The notes under the pieces: generated by a model | The model's input: the letters and a program-made list of their open reading frames with translations, nothing else | What the model was told of the DNA's origin: nothing | Database searches by the model: none | Assembly: GCF_001544975.2 (NCBI RefSeq) | Contig: NZ_FCOG02000020.1 | Location: forward strand, 1 to 64,000 | DNA from: Caballeronia arationis | GTDB lineage: Bacteria > Pseudomonadota > Gammaproteobacteria > Burkholderiales > Burkholderiaceae | Direction: 5' to 3' | Length of the DNA stretch: 64,000 bases | Shown here: positions 33,527-43,008 of the stretch, piece by piece | How positions within the stretch are numbered: position 1 is the first letter of the stretch | Layout: every line of letters starts with the position of its first letter | Made by a program: the position numbers and the translations under genes

Positions 33527-34320
33527 CGAGCTTCTCCGATAAGAATGCGGTCGAGTCCGACCATCCGGTCGAGCAGCACCATCAGCACGACCGTGCCCAC
33601 GATCATCACCGCCGACACCGAAGCGACGAGCGGATCGATCGTCTGCGCGATCTGGTTGTACATGGCGACGGGCAGCGTGGTCGTGCCGGGCGTCGCGACG
33701 AAGATGGTCATCGTCAGCTCGTCGAAACTCTGGATGAACGAGAGCACCCAGCCACCCGCCACACCCGTGCGGATCATCGGCAGCACCACGCGCCGAAACG
33801 CCGTGAAGCGGCTCGCTCCGCAGGAGAGCGCGGCACGCTCGGCATCGCGATCCAGCCCGACCGCCGACGACAGCGCGAGCCGCAGCGCATACGGCAGCAC
33901 GACGATCACGTGCGTCGCCGTTAGCGCCCAGAACGAGCCGCTCAGATGCAGGAGCGACAGAAAACGCAGGAACGCGATGCCGAGCACGACTGCGGGAATC
34001 ATCATCGGCGAGAGGAAGAAGCTCATCAGCGCGGCGCGTCCGGGGAAGCGATAGCGCGCGATGGCGAGCGCCGCGGGCACGGCGAGCACGACGCCGATCG
34101 TCGCGGCCGCGAACGCGAGCCGCACCGACAACCAGAACGCCGCGGCGATGTCGCCGTTCTCGACGATCGCCCTGAACCAGCGTAGCGACGCGCCGTCGAA
34201 CGGCATCGAGATAAAGCCCTTGTCCGTGAACGCGACCAGCATCACGACGACGAGCGGCGCGAGGATGAACGCGAGAAAGAACGCGTTGAAGAGCAGGCCC
34301 CAGAATCCGTTTTGCTTCAT
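33523..34320 (-). CDS. ABC permease, PotC-like
   Basis: 265 residues with six predicted helices. The binding-protein-dependent permease loop is seen in AALSCGASRFTAFRRVVLPM, with the EAA-like motif contacting the ATPase. Start at 34320, 16 bases after the partner permease. Together with the genes at 34337, 35214 and 36352 it forms a type I importer of the spermidine/putrescine/opine class. Confidence 0.9.
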   Translation of the reverse strand: MKQNGFWGLLFNAFFLAFILAPLVVVMLVAFTDKGFISMPFDGASLRWFRAIVENGDIAAAFWLSVRLAFAAATIGVVLAVPAALAIARYRFPGRAALMSFFLSPMMIPAVVLGIAFLRFLSLLHLSGSFWALTATHVIVVLPYALRLALSSAVGLDRDAERAALSCGASRFTAFRRVVLPMIRTGVAGGWVLSFIQSFDELTMTIFVATPGTTTLPVAMYNQIAQTIDPLVASVSAVMIVGTVVLMVLLDRMVGLDRILIGEAR

Positions 34321-34336
34321 GTGCGCCTCGGCTCCG

Positions 34337-35213
34337 TCAGTCGAAAATATGCTTGAACCGCCGCTCGGCGAGCTTGCTGCAGCCCGTCACGATCGCGACG
34401 TTGGCGATCAGCAGCAGCACCGCGATGCTCGCCCCGAGCGGCCAGTTGAGCGTGCCGAGGAACTCGTCGTAGGCGGCAGTCGCGACCACCTTCAGACGCC
34501 GTCCGCCGATCAGCGCGGGCGTCGCAAAGGCGGAAGCCGAGAGCGCGAACACGATAATCGAACCCGACAGCACGCCTGGCATGATCTGCGGCAGCACCAC
34601 GCGCCGGAACACCGTGAACGACGACCCGCCAAGCGAGAGACCGGCCCACTCGACCTGCGGGTCGAGCTTTTGCAGCGTCGCCCAGACCGACATCACCATG
34701 AACGGCACGAGCACGTGCGTGAGCGCGATGACCATGCCCGTCATCGTGAAGACGAGGCGCACCGGTTCGGAGGTGATGTGCAGCGCCTGCAGTGCGTTAT
34801 TGAGCACGCCGTTGTTGCCGAGCAGGATCTGCCAGCCGAGCGTGCGCACCACGACCGAGATCAGCAGCGGCCCGAGCACCACGAGCAGGCACAGCGACTG
34901 CCAGGGCCGCTTCATCCGCGCGAGCACGATCGTTTCCGGCACGCCGAGGAGAACGGAGAGCAGCGTCACCGAAACGGCGAGCATCGCCGTGCGCAGGAAG
35001 ATCGTCCCGTAGTAGGGATCGGTCACGACTTCGACGTAGTTCTTCAGCGTGTACGCTACCTGCACGCCGCCCACGCCGCCCACGCCGCCCACGTCGCTGA
35101 AGACGCGGAACGAAAGCACGAGGGTCAGCACGAGCGGAACCAGGAGCAGGGTGCCGAACAGCAGGAGCGCGGGCGCGGAGAGCAGCCACGGCGCTGCGCC
35201 CGGTCGGGTGTCG

Positions 35214-35227
<14 letters not shown>
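34337..35227 (-). CDS. ABC permease, PotB-like
   Basis: 296 residues from the ATG at 35227, which overlaps the ATPase gene by 14 bases. Six helices with the EAA-type loop GLSLGGSSFTVFRRVVLPQI. The first periplasmic loop contains an odd VGGVGGVGGV run encoded by three tandem 9-base units (35064-35090). It pairs with the PotC-like permease. Confidence 0.9.
35064..35090. repeat. Three tandem CACGCCGCC units inside the PotB-like gene
   Basis: Perfect 9-base units at 35064, 35073 and 35082 encode Gly-Gly-Val repeats in a periplasmic loop. In-frame copy-number change would only alter loop length. Confidence 0.8.
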
Positions 35228-36284
<1,057 letters not shown>

Positions 36285-36351
36285 GGGCGTCGGGTCCGTG
36301 GGGGCATGGAATCCGGCGGATCGGTGCGAGGCGCGCCGTCCGCCGTGTCGC

Positions 36352-37416
36352 TTATCGTTCGACGGAACGGTTCCAGCGCTCCGTCCACTCCGTGCGATGC
36401 TGGTTGACCGTCGTCCAGTCCATCGCCGTCAGCTTGCCGATTTGTTCCGGACCGTACGGCACGCGCGCGGCGATTTCGGGCGCGAGCTTGACCGTCTTGT
36501 TGACCGGGCCGAGGCCGATGGCCTGTGCCTGCATCGCCTGCACTTCCGGACTCAGCAAATACTGTACGAACTGCTGCGACAGTTGCGGCTGCGCGTTTTC
36601 CGCCACCGCGCACGCGGCGACCTGCAGCGCGACGCCGCCTTCCTTCGGATAGACGAACTTGAGCGGGAAGCCGGTGTTCTGCAACGCGACCGCGCGGCCG
36701 CTGCCGTACGGCGCGAGGATCACGTCGCCGCTTTGCATCAGGCCGTCCATTTCGCCGGGCGTCGGGGCCCACGAGAGCACGTCGGGCGCGACCTGCTTGG
36801 TCATCGCCGTGAAGCCCGGATCGATGTTCTTTTCGCCGCCGCCGTTCATGCGCGCCAGCATGACGAGCGTGTGCAGGCCATAGGTGTTCGTGATCGGCGG
36901 CACGCCGAGCTTGCCCTTCAGGCGCTTGTCGGTGAGCACCTGCCACGAATCCGGCGCGGGCAGGCCGAGCTTCTTGAACGCCTCCTCGTTGTAGCCGATG
37001 CCGGTCGCCACCATCCCCACGCCGACCGACGTCGCGCCGAGCCGCGCGAGCGGATACAGGTCCTTCATGACCGGCGCTTCGTCGACCTTCGCGCACAGGC
37101 CGAGCTGCATCGCCTGATACATGGGGCCGTCGTCCATCACCGCGACGTTGATCTGCTGATGGCCTTTCTGCGCCTGGAGCTTGGCGAGCGTGTCGCTGGA
37201 GTTGCCGGCGACATAGACGATCTTGACGTCATGGGTCTTTTCGAACGGCGGGATGATTTTCTGGCGGTAGAGCTGTTCGTTGGAGCCCCCCACGTTGGCG
37301 ACGTAGAGCGTGGTTTCGGCGTGGGCGAGAGCCGGCCCGAAGAGCGCGCCGGCGAGGCCGAGCGCGGCGGTCAACGTTCGCGCAGAAAAGCGGCGGCGGT
37401 GCTGCACTTTATTCAT
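36352..37416 (-). CDS. Periplasmic solute-binding protein, PotD-like
   Basis: 354 residues from the ATG at 37416, which has GGAGA seven bases upstream; a GTG two codons earlier is less likely. Signal peptide MNKVQHRRRFSARTLTAALG, cleavage after AHA. The mature protein begins TTLYVANVGGSNEQLYRQKI and has the family's two-lobe periplasmic-binding layout (VRWV-type ends with YLLSPEVQAMQAQAIGLGPV). It delivers the ligand to the importer encoded behind it. First gene of the nine-gene operon. Ligand probably a cationic amine, opine or amino acid. Confidence 0.9.
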   Translation of the reverse strand: MNKVQHRRRFSARTLTAALGLAGALFGPALAHAETTLYVANVGGSNEQLYRQKIIPPFEKTHDVKIVYVAGNSSDTLAKLQAQKGHQQINVAVMDDGPMYQAMQLGLCAKVDEAPVMKDLYPLARLGATSVGVGMVATGIGYNEEAFKKLGLPAPDSWQVLTDKRLKGKLGVPPITNTYGLHTLVMLARMNGGGEKNIDPGFTAMTKQVAPDVLSWAPTPGEMDGLMQSGDVILAPYGSGRAVALQNTGFPLKFVYPKEGGVALQVAACAVAENAQPQLSQQFVQYLLSPEVQAMQAQAIGLGPVNKTVKLAPEIAARVPYGPEQIGKLTAMDWTTVNQHRTEWTERWNRSVER

Positions 37417-37493
37417 GAACACTTCTCCATTCGATGTGGGGTTCGCGAACGTGGCGTGGGGTTACCGTCCGTAAGGCAATATTGGCGCGATCG

Positions 37494-37547
37494 ACCCATA
37501 TCGTCCAATACGAATAAAATAACTATCCATACTTGGTTGATATGGGT
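37494..37547. promoter_or_regulatory. Inverted repeat between the ABC operon and divergent LysR gene
   Basis: ACCCATATC (37494-37502) and GATATGGGT (37539-37547), a perfect 9-bp dyad with 36 bases between, in the divergent promoter region. The right arm ends nine bases before the LysR ATG, so the regulator could bind here to control both itself and the operon. Confidence 0.6.
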
Positions 37548-37555
37548 TGAACGCG

Positions 37556-38482
37556 ATGAACCTGAAGCATATAGAGGCGTTTCGCGCCGTCATGGTGGCC
37601 GGTTCGATGACCGCGGCCGCCAAGGAGCTCTTCACGTCGCAGCCGAACGTGAGCCGGCTCATCTCTCAGCTCGAACGCGAAACGGGCTTGCGGCTCTTTC
37701 AGCGCAGCGGCGTGCGGCTCATACCGACGAGCGAGGGCAATGCGTTCTTCCGCGAAGTCGAGCGCGCCTATGTGGGCCTGCAAGGGCTCGCCAACGCGGC
37801 CGCACAGATTCGCAATCTGGGTAGCGGGCGGCTGCGAATCGCGGCGATGCCCTCGGCGGGCATGACGCTCGTGCCGCATGCGATCAACCGCTTTCAGGCG
37901 CTCTATCCGGAGGTGACGGTATCGCTGCACGTGAACACGTCGGGCACCGTGAATCACTGGACGGCTTCCCAGTTCTGCGATCTGGGCGTCGCGGTGTACA
38001 TCAGCGAGGCGTCCAATTGCGAGGTGGAACTGCTCTCGAAGGTGCCGGCGGTCGCAGTGATGCCGGCCGATCACCGGCTCGCGAAGAAGGCGACGCTCAA
38101 GCCCGCCGACTTCGCCGGCGAGCCGTTCATCTCGCTGTGCCACGGCGACGGCACGCGCATGCAGATGGACGAAGTGTTCGAGCGCGCCGGCGTGCAGCGC
38201 GTGCTCGCCATCGAGGCGCAGTACGCGGCCATCTGCTGCGAGATGGTGCGTTGCGGCATGGGACTGACGCTTGCGCATCCTGTCGTCGCGCGGGATTTCG
38301 CGGGACCGGAAATCGCAATCCGGCCGTTTTCGCCGAACGTGCTGTTTTCGACCTACTTGCTGTTTCCGCCGCACCGTCCGCGTGAACGGCTGGCGATGGC
38401 GTTCGTCGATGTGCTTCGCAAGGAACACGAGGAAGTGCTCGCCGGGACGACCAAGCCGAGAGGACCGCGTGCGCGTCGATGA
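37556..38482 (+). CDS. LysR-family regulator of the amine/opine operon
   Basis: 308 residues from the ATG at 37556; a TTG nine bases earlier would add three residues and lies on the operator arm. HTH near 3-60 (LKHIEAFRAVMVAGSMTAAA, TSQPNVSRLISQLERETG); effector domain about 88-295 with HADHRL-type loop VAVMPADHRLAKKATL. Resembles OccR/NocR-type LysR proteins in length and architecture. Divergent from the nine-gene importer and oxidase operon, which it most likely controls in response to the imported compound. Confidence 0.9.
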   Translation: MNLKHIEAFRAVMVAGSMTAAAKELFTSQPNVSRLISQLERETGLRLFQRSGVRLIPTSEGNAFFREVERAYVGLQGLANAAAQIRNLGSGRLRIAAMPSAGMTLVPHAINRFQALYPEVTVSLHVNTSGTVNHWTASQFCDLGVAVYISEASNCEVELLSKVPAVAVMPADHRLAKKATLKPADFAGEPFISLCHGDGTRMQMDEVFERAGVQRVLAIEAQYAAICCEMVRCGMGLTLAHPVVARDFAGPEIAIRPFSPNVLFSTYLLFPPHRPRERLAMAFVDVLRKEHEEVLAGTTKPRGPRARR

Positions 38483-38590
38483 ACGCTTGTGAGGAGCGTG
38501 TCGTTCTGAAGAAGTGCGATGCTAAGATCGATGCCTCATTTCGCTGACTGCGGCATCTGTTCCGCAGCCTTCACCTGCCCGAGGGATCAC

Positions 38591-39373
38591 ATGACCGACG
38601 CTTCGATGCATCTTCGATTTCTGGCGGCTTGCGCCATCGCGCGGGAAGCGGGGCGTGTCGCACGCGACCGCTTTCTGGCGCGCGACGAGGCGTTGACGCT
38701 CAGGTTCAAGGGCCCGCAGGACTACCTGACCGAGACCGATGGCGAAGTCGAGCGGCTGATCGCCGGACGTCTGTCCGAAGCGTTCCCCGACGACGCGTTC
38801 TTCGGCGAGGAAAGCGGCGGCTCGTTTGGACGCGACGTATGGATCGTCGACCCGATCGACGGCACCGCGGACTTCGCGCGGGGCGTGCCTTACTTTTGCG
38901 TATCGATTGCATTCGTGCGGGACGGCCGCGCCGAGATCGGCGTGCTGTACGACCCGATGCTCGACGAACTCTTCGTCGCGCAACGAGGGAAGGGCGCAAC
39001 GCTGAACGGGCAGGCCATCAAGGTGAGCCCGATCGACGACATCCGGCAGTCGGTCGTCGAACTGGGCTGGTCGACGCGCGTGCCGTTCGAGCGCTACGCG
39101 GCGCTCATGCAGCGTGTCAACGACCTCGGAGCGGGAATCAAGCGGCGCGGCTCGGGCGCGTTGGGACTCGCGTATGTCGCGATGGGACGGCAGGACGCGT
39201 ATTGCGAGCTGCATATCAATTCCTGGGATGCAGCAGCGGCGGTTCTGATCGTCGAGGAAGCGGGCGGATGGGTCAACGACTTCCTGACTGAGGAATGCCT
39301 CGCGAAAGGCAATCGCGTGATTGCCTGCACGCCGAAACTTCGCGCGGTGCTGGAAAAAGCGATGGAGGAATGA
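38591..39373 (+). CDS. Inositol-monophosphatase family phosphatase
   Basis: 260 residues. The metal-binding motifs are GEESGG (Glu73/Glu74) and VDPIDGTADFARG (Asp87, Asp90); a third metal ligand sits in HINSWDAAAAVLIVEEAGG. Family members hydrolyse inositol-1-phosphate, histidinol phosphate, fructose-1,6-bisphosphate or PAP with Mg2+. The substrate is not clear; no inositol or histidine genes are adjacent. ATG at 38591 follows GAGGGA. The nearest neighbours are a LysR gene on the same strand and a phytase-like gene. Confidence 0.88.
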   Translation: MTDASMHLRFLAACAIAREAGRVARDRFLARDEALTLRFKGPQDYLTETDGEVERLIAGRLSEAFPDDAFFGEESGGSFGRDVWIVDPIDGTADFARGVPYFCVSIAFVRDGRAEIGVLYDPMLDELFVAQRGKGATLNGQAIKVSPIDDIRQSVVELGWSTRVPFERYAALMQRVNDLGAGIKRRGSGALGLAYVAMGRQDAYCELHINSWDAAAAVLIVEEAGGWVNDFLTEECLAKGNRVIACTPKLRAVLEKAMEE

Positions 39374-39574
39374 TCAGGCGCGCATGCGCGGTTCGAGGGC
39401 TCGCCTGACTGGCGGCGCGCATGCCGTACGGAAAACGCTCGCATCACATGTCACATATCCGACACACGGGTCACTGAAGATCGCTGCTGGTCCGCCTGCC
39501 GAGGGAGCAGGCACCCGGCTCGTCGCATTGCGCGAGCCGCCAGACGCGCTTTCCATTCGTCGATCCAAAAGGAG

Positions 39575-41063
39575 ATGTCCGTGGTCCTGAGCCGAGTATT
39601 CGCCCCGTCTGTCGCATTGTCGCTTGCGTTGGGCGCCGCAGCCGTATCCACGCCCGCCTTTGCCAAAGTCGATCTGATCGCGATCGGTCAACTGAGCGGC
39701 ATGTCGTTCGATCGATCACGCTCGACCGCAGGTCCCCTCGAAAACGGCGCGCCCGGCAACCTGCTGGGCGGCCTGGGTTCCGGCCTCGCGTACGCGGGCT
39801 GCGACACATTCCTGGCCGTTCCCGATCGCGGCCCGAATGCCATCCCGTACAACAGCGCCATCGACGACACCGCCTCGTACATCAATCGCTTCCAGACGCT
39901 GAGCCTGCGCCTCGCGCCTGCCAAGGGTGCGTCGCTGCCGTACACGCTCACGCCGAAGCTCGTCGACACCACACTGCTTCATGCGCGCGAGCCGCTCGCC
40001 TACGGCGGCGGCGCGGCCGAGAACGTCGCGAATGGCGCGCCCGCGCTCAACGCTTTGCATCACACACATTACTTCACCGGGCGCTCGGACAACTTCGATC
40101 CGGCGCGCCTGTCGACGTACGCTCGCGACGGGCGATTCGATCCGGAAAGCATCCGCGTGAGCAGCGACGGCGCTAGCGTCTTCATCTCGGACGAGTACGG
40201 CCCGTACGTGTACCGATTTGACCGGAAGAGCGGTGAGCGTACTGGCGTCTATGCCGTGCCGCAGTCCTTCGCCGTGTCGACGCTCTCGCCCATGGGCGAG
40301 AGCGAGATCAGCGTGAATACATCGGGCAGGGTGGCGAACAAGGGCATGGAAGGCCTCGCGATCTCGCCCGACGGCAACACGCTCTTCGGCGCGATGCAAA
40401 GCCCGTTGATTCAGGATGGCGGCACGGACGGCGCCTATACGCGCATCGTGCGGATCGATGTGCGCAGCGGCAAGGCGACGCAATACGTATCCGCTCACGA
40501 ACATTGGCACGATCGGCAAGCCGAAGTATCCGACCATCAGCGATGTCGTCGCCGTCAACGACCACGAACTGCTGATGGACGAGCGCGACGGCAAAGGCCT
40601 CGGCGACAATTCCACCGCTGCGTTCAAGCAGGTCTTTCACATCGATCTGTCGGGCGCAGCGGACGTAAGTCAGGCGAGCGGTGCGGCCGGGCTTGCGCCC
40701 TATGCGGTGAAAAAGACGCTCTTCCTCGATGTGGTCGCGGCGCTCACGGCGTACGGCGTCAAGCCGACGGACATTCCCGCGAAGCTCGAAAGCCTTGCGT
40801 TCGGTCCCGACATTGACATCGGCGGGACGCTCAAGCACACGCTCTTCATCGCGAACGACAATGACTTCCTCGGCACGGTGACGGACAGCAATCACGCGAG
40901 CGGCATCGACAATCCAAACCAGTTCTTCGTGTTCGCCGTCGATGCGGCGGACTTGCCGGCGTACGTGGCGCAGCGCCTTCCGGGCAGTCGACGCGATCGC
41001 CTGCATGGCGGGGACGTCTGCGGACCGGATAACGACGATCACGACCATGATCACGGCAAGTAA
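39575..41063 (+). pseudogene. Phytase-like esterase gene with a 2-base frameshift
   Basis: A signal peptide (SVALSLALGAAAVSTPAFA) and the first 300 residues read cleanly: LGGLGSGLAYAGCDTFLAVP, RFDPESIRVSSDGASVFISD and MEGLAISPDGNTLFGAMQSP, typical of the esterase-like-activity-of-phytase (beta-propeller) family. Near 40485-40491 the sensible frame shifts: the rest (YPLTNIGTIGKPKYPTISDV to the His/Asp-rich tail DNDDHDHDHGK) continues in the +1-related frame to 41063. Adding two bases joins both into about 496 residues. Without repair the product would be a truncated propeller with a nonsense arginine-rich end. Real mutation, sequence error or phase switch cannot be separated here. Confidence 0.75.
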
Positions 41064-41194
41064 GCGTTCCGCGTTGCAACGGCGCTGACTGACGCATGCG
41101 CGAAGGCTTGTCACGCGTGATCGCGCGTACAAGCCTTCGGGTATTCACGGACTCGAGCGCGCGACTGTTTCCCTGCCTCGCTCTCGAAACTGTA

Positions 41195-41200
41195 TATACT
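41195..41200 (+). promoter_or_regulatory. -10 box of the histone-tail-like gene
   Basis: TATACT within ACTGTATATACT, 34 bases before the ATG at 41234, in a locally AT-rich stretch followed by a pyrimidine run and AGGAGA. The -35 is not clear. Confidence 0.45.
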
Positions 41201-41233
41201 CTTTTCTTCCAAAAAGGAGATCAGGAGAAACGG

Positions 41234-41659
41234 ATGGCTGCACCTGCAAAGAAAGCGCCGAAGAATACATCCCAGACGCCCCGCCGGGCGGCACGGAAAT
41301 CAGCGACCAAACCCGAGCCGGCGGCGACGGCAAAGGCCAAATCGCCCGAGGTCGTAGTGGTTTCGCCATCGAAGGTCGCGGAGAAAAGCGAGACCGCCGC
41401 AACGCCCGCGCCGGCCGAAGCAAAAGCCAAGCGTGCCAGGAAGGAAAAAGTGGTGCGCGACAGCTTCACGATGCCGAAGTCCGAGTATGCAAGGATCGCT
41501 TCATTAAAGCAGAAGTGCCTCGATGGTGGCGTTCGCGTGAAGAAGAGCGAACTGCTTCGTGCCGCGCTGGCCATGCTGGACGCGGTGCCCGCCAAGCGGC
41601 TGATCGCGGCCGTCGGCGCGCTCGAAGCGGTCAAGACAGGACGGCCGTCGAATACCTGA
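41234..41659 (+). CDS. Lysine/alanine-rich protein with C-terminal DNA-binding-like domain
   Basis: 141 residues from the ATG at 41234 with AGGAGA upstream. The first 75 residues are a Lys/Ala/Pro-rich, disordered tail (AAPAKKAPKNTSQTPRRAAR, KAKRARKEK), like bacterial histone-H1-type proteins. The remaining 65 residues (RDSFTMPKSEYARIASLKQK, RVKKSELLRAALAMLDAVPA) look like a ribbon-helix-helix or similar small DNA-binding fold, with a beta strand followed by two helices. Such proteins occur across Burkholderiaceae. No enzyme motif. Probably a nucleoid-associated or regulatory protein; this is inference from composition. Confidence 0.72.
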   Translation: MAAPAKKAPKNTSQTPRRAARKSATKPEPAATAKAKSPEVVVVSPSKVAEKSETAATPAPAEAKAKRARKEKVVRDSFTMPKSEYARIASLKQKCLDGGVRVKKSELLRAALAMLDAVPAKRLIAAVGALEAVKTGRPSNT

Positions 41660-41813
41660 GCACGAGCGGCTTGCAAAGTCGCCGAGCCGTCACATTTCTG
41701 ACATCGAACATGGTTATGGTCACAGGCAGCAAAACGGGGAAGCTCTGACTTCATGCACGACGGCATCACAACACAATACGAGCCGTCGTGCGACACCGCG
41801 CAATTCTGAGGCG

Positions 41814-42767
41814 ATGCCATTGAACCTTGCACCAGCCACCGCGACGGCAGCAATGCCGCACACGCCCGCTGCCCAGGCGACATCCCGCCAAGCCGCGCGC
41901 AGTCGCCGTTCGATATCGCTCCGGCTTGGCGAGCAGCCCGTCGCCGATGCGTTCGTGATGCTCACGGCGCCACTCGCGAGCGACGCGCTGCAACAGACTG
42001 AATCGCTTAATGCGCACTCCGATGCGGACGCCCTGCACCGGCTGTGCACGACGCTGCGCCGCCTACATGCGATCTGGTGGGCCTTCGATCCGCTGCTCGA
42101 CGAGAAGCACGCGCGTCTCATCCGGAAGCGATTCAGGCGGCTCGCCGACATCGCCGGCGAACCCTACGAACTGGACGCGGCGTGCGGACTGCTGTTCCGC
42201 GCGCGCAAAGGCGGCGCGCGCTTCGCTCCCGTCGTACGGACGATCGACGACGAGCGGCGGGACGCTTCGATCTCGAGTTGCCGCGCGATCCGCAAGGCGG
42301 CGATCGACGTGGTGTTGCGGCGCGCACTCGCCGATGCGCGTCGATGCCTCGAAACCCGCGAGGTCGATCAGACGCTCGAAGAATTTGCGCTCGCACGCGT
42401 CTGTCAGGCCGACGATGCGCTCACCAGGAAGGAAGCGCGTCTCGCGAGAATGAAGCGCGTCGATGCCAAGACACTGCGCGGCATCGGCGAGGCGGCCGGC
42501 AGGCTGCAATGTCTGATCGAACTGTTTTCGCCGGTTCTCGTGCAAAGACACCGGCACACCATGGAACGGCTGCTCGCCGCACGCGCGACGCTCGGCAAGC
42601 TCGACGACGTGGTCGCCAGCGAAGCCGTGGTCCGGCGCATGGCCGCGCGCGCAGCCGACAAACACGCCGTGGACGAAGCCGTGCGCTGGCTGCACAAGGG
42701 ACGAAAAGACGAGGTGCGGGCGGCCTTCAAGATGCTGCGCAATGCACGTCTGAAGCCGTCAATTTAG
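41814..42767 (+). CDS. CHAD-domain protein
   Basis: 317 residues, almost all alpha-helical and very rich in Arg and Ala. The CHAD core starts near residue 60 with ADALHRLCTTLRRLHAIWWA, the H-x-x-R-x-x-x-R-x-x-x-x pattern of this family, and repeats as RCLETREVDQTLEEF and RHRHTMERLLAARATLGKL. CHAD domains bind polyphosphate through these basic helices. There is no CYTH partner here. The ATG has no strong ribosome site and stands 154 bases after the previous gene. Confidence 0.78.
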   Translation: MPLNLAPATATAAMPHTPAAQATSRQAARSRRSISLRLGEQPVADAFVMLTAPLASDALQQTESLNAHSDADALHRLCTTLRRLHAIWWAFDPLLDEKHARLIRKRFRRLADIAGEPYELDAACGLLFRARKGGARFAPVVRTIDDERRDASISSCRAIRKAAIDVVLRRALADARRCLETREVDQTLEEFALARVCQADDALTRKEARLARMKRVDAKTLRGIGEAAGRLQCLIELFSPVLVQRHRHTMERLLAARATLGKLDDVVASEAVVRRMAARAADKHAVDEAVRWLHKGRKDEVRAAFKMLRNARLKPSI

Positions 42768-42975
42768 AGCGCCGAAGGCCAGACCGACCGGTCGTGCTCC
42801 CGCCTTTCGTCGCCGGGAAATGGGGCCGTAATAAGAAGCGATTCGATATGGACGCGGCAAGACGAGCGCGTATGCGTCATTGCGCTGACGAAACATTGCG
42901 AAGAAGCGTATCGGCGGCCGTTTTTTGCAATGAAATCCCCTCTGATCCAGTTTGACGCGGCGCATCCGTCTGGAT

Positions 42976-42996
42976 AATCTTCGCCTTCCGAAGATT
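42976..42996 (+). promoter_or_regulatory. Leader hairpin before the hybrid kinase gene
   Basis: AATCTTCG-CCTTC-CGAAGATT, a perfect 8-bp stem with a 5-base loop, ending 12 bases before the ATG at 43009. It covers the space around the ribosome site and could affect translation, or be a regulator site. Confidence 0.5.
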
Positions 42997-43008
42997 GCAG
43001 GACCCGTG

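Noticed and set aside
38519..38590. Earlier start for the IMPase-family gene
   Set aside because: The extra 24 residues have no family match, while the ATG at 38591 has GAGGGA upstream and gives the normal N-terminus.
41189..41206. LexA-box-like CTGTATATACTC before the histone-tail-like gene
   Set aside because: Only the CTGT half-site is present; the expected ACAG arm is missing, so it is treated as a -10 region.
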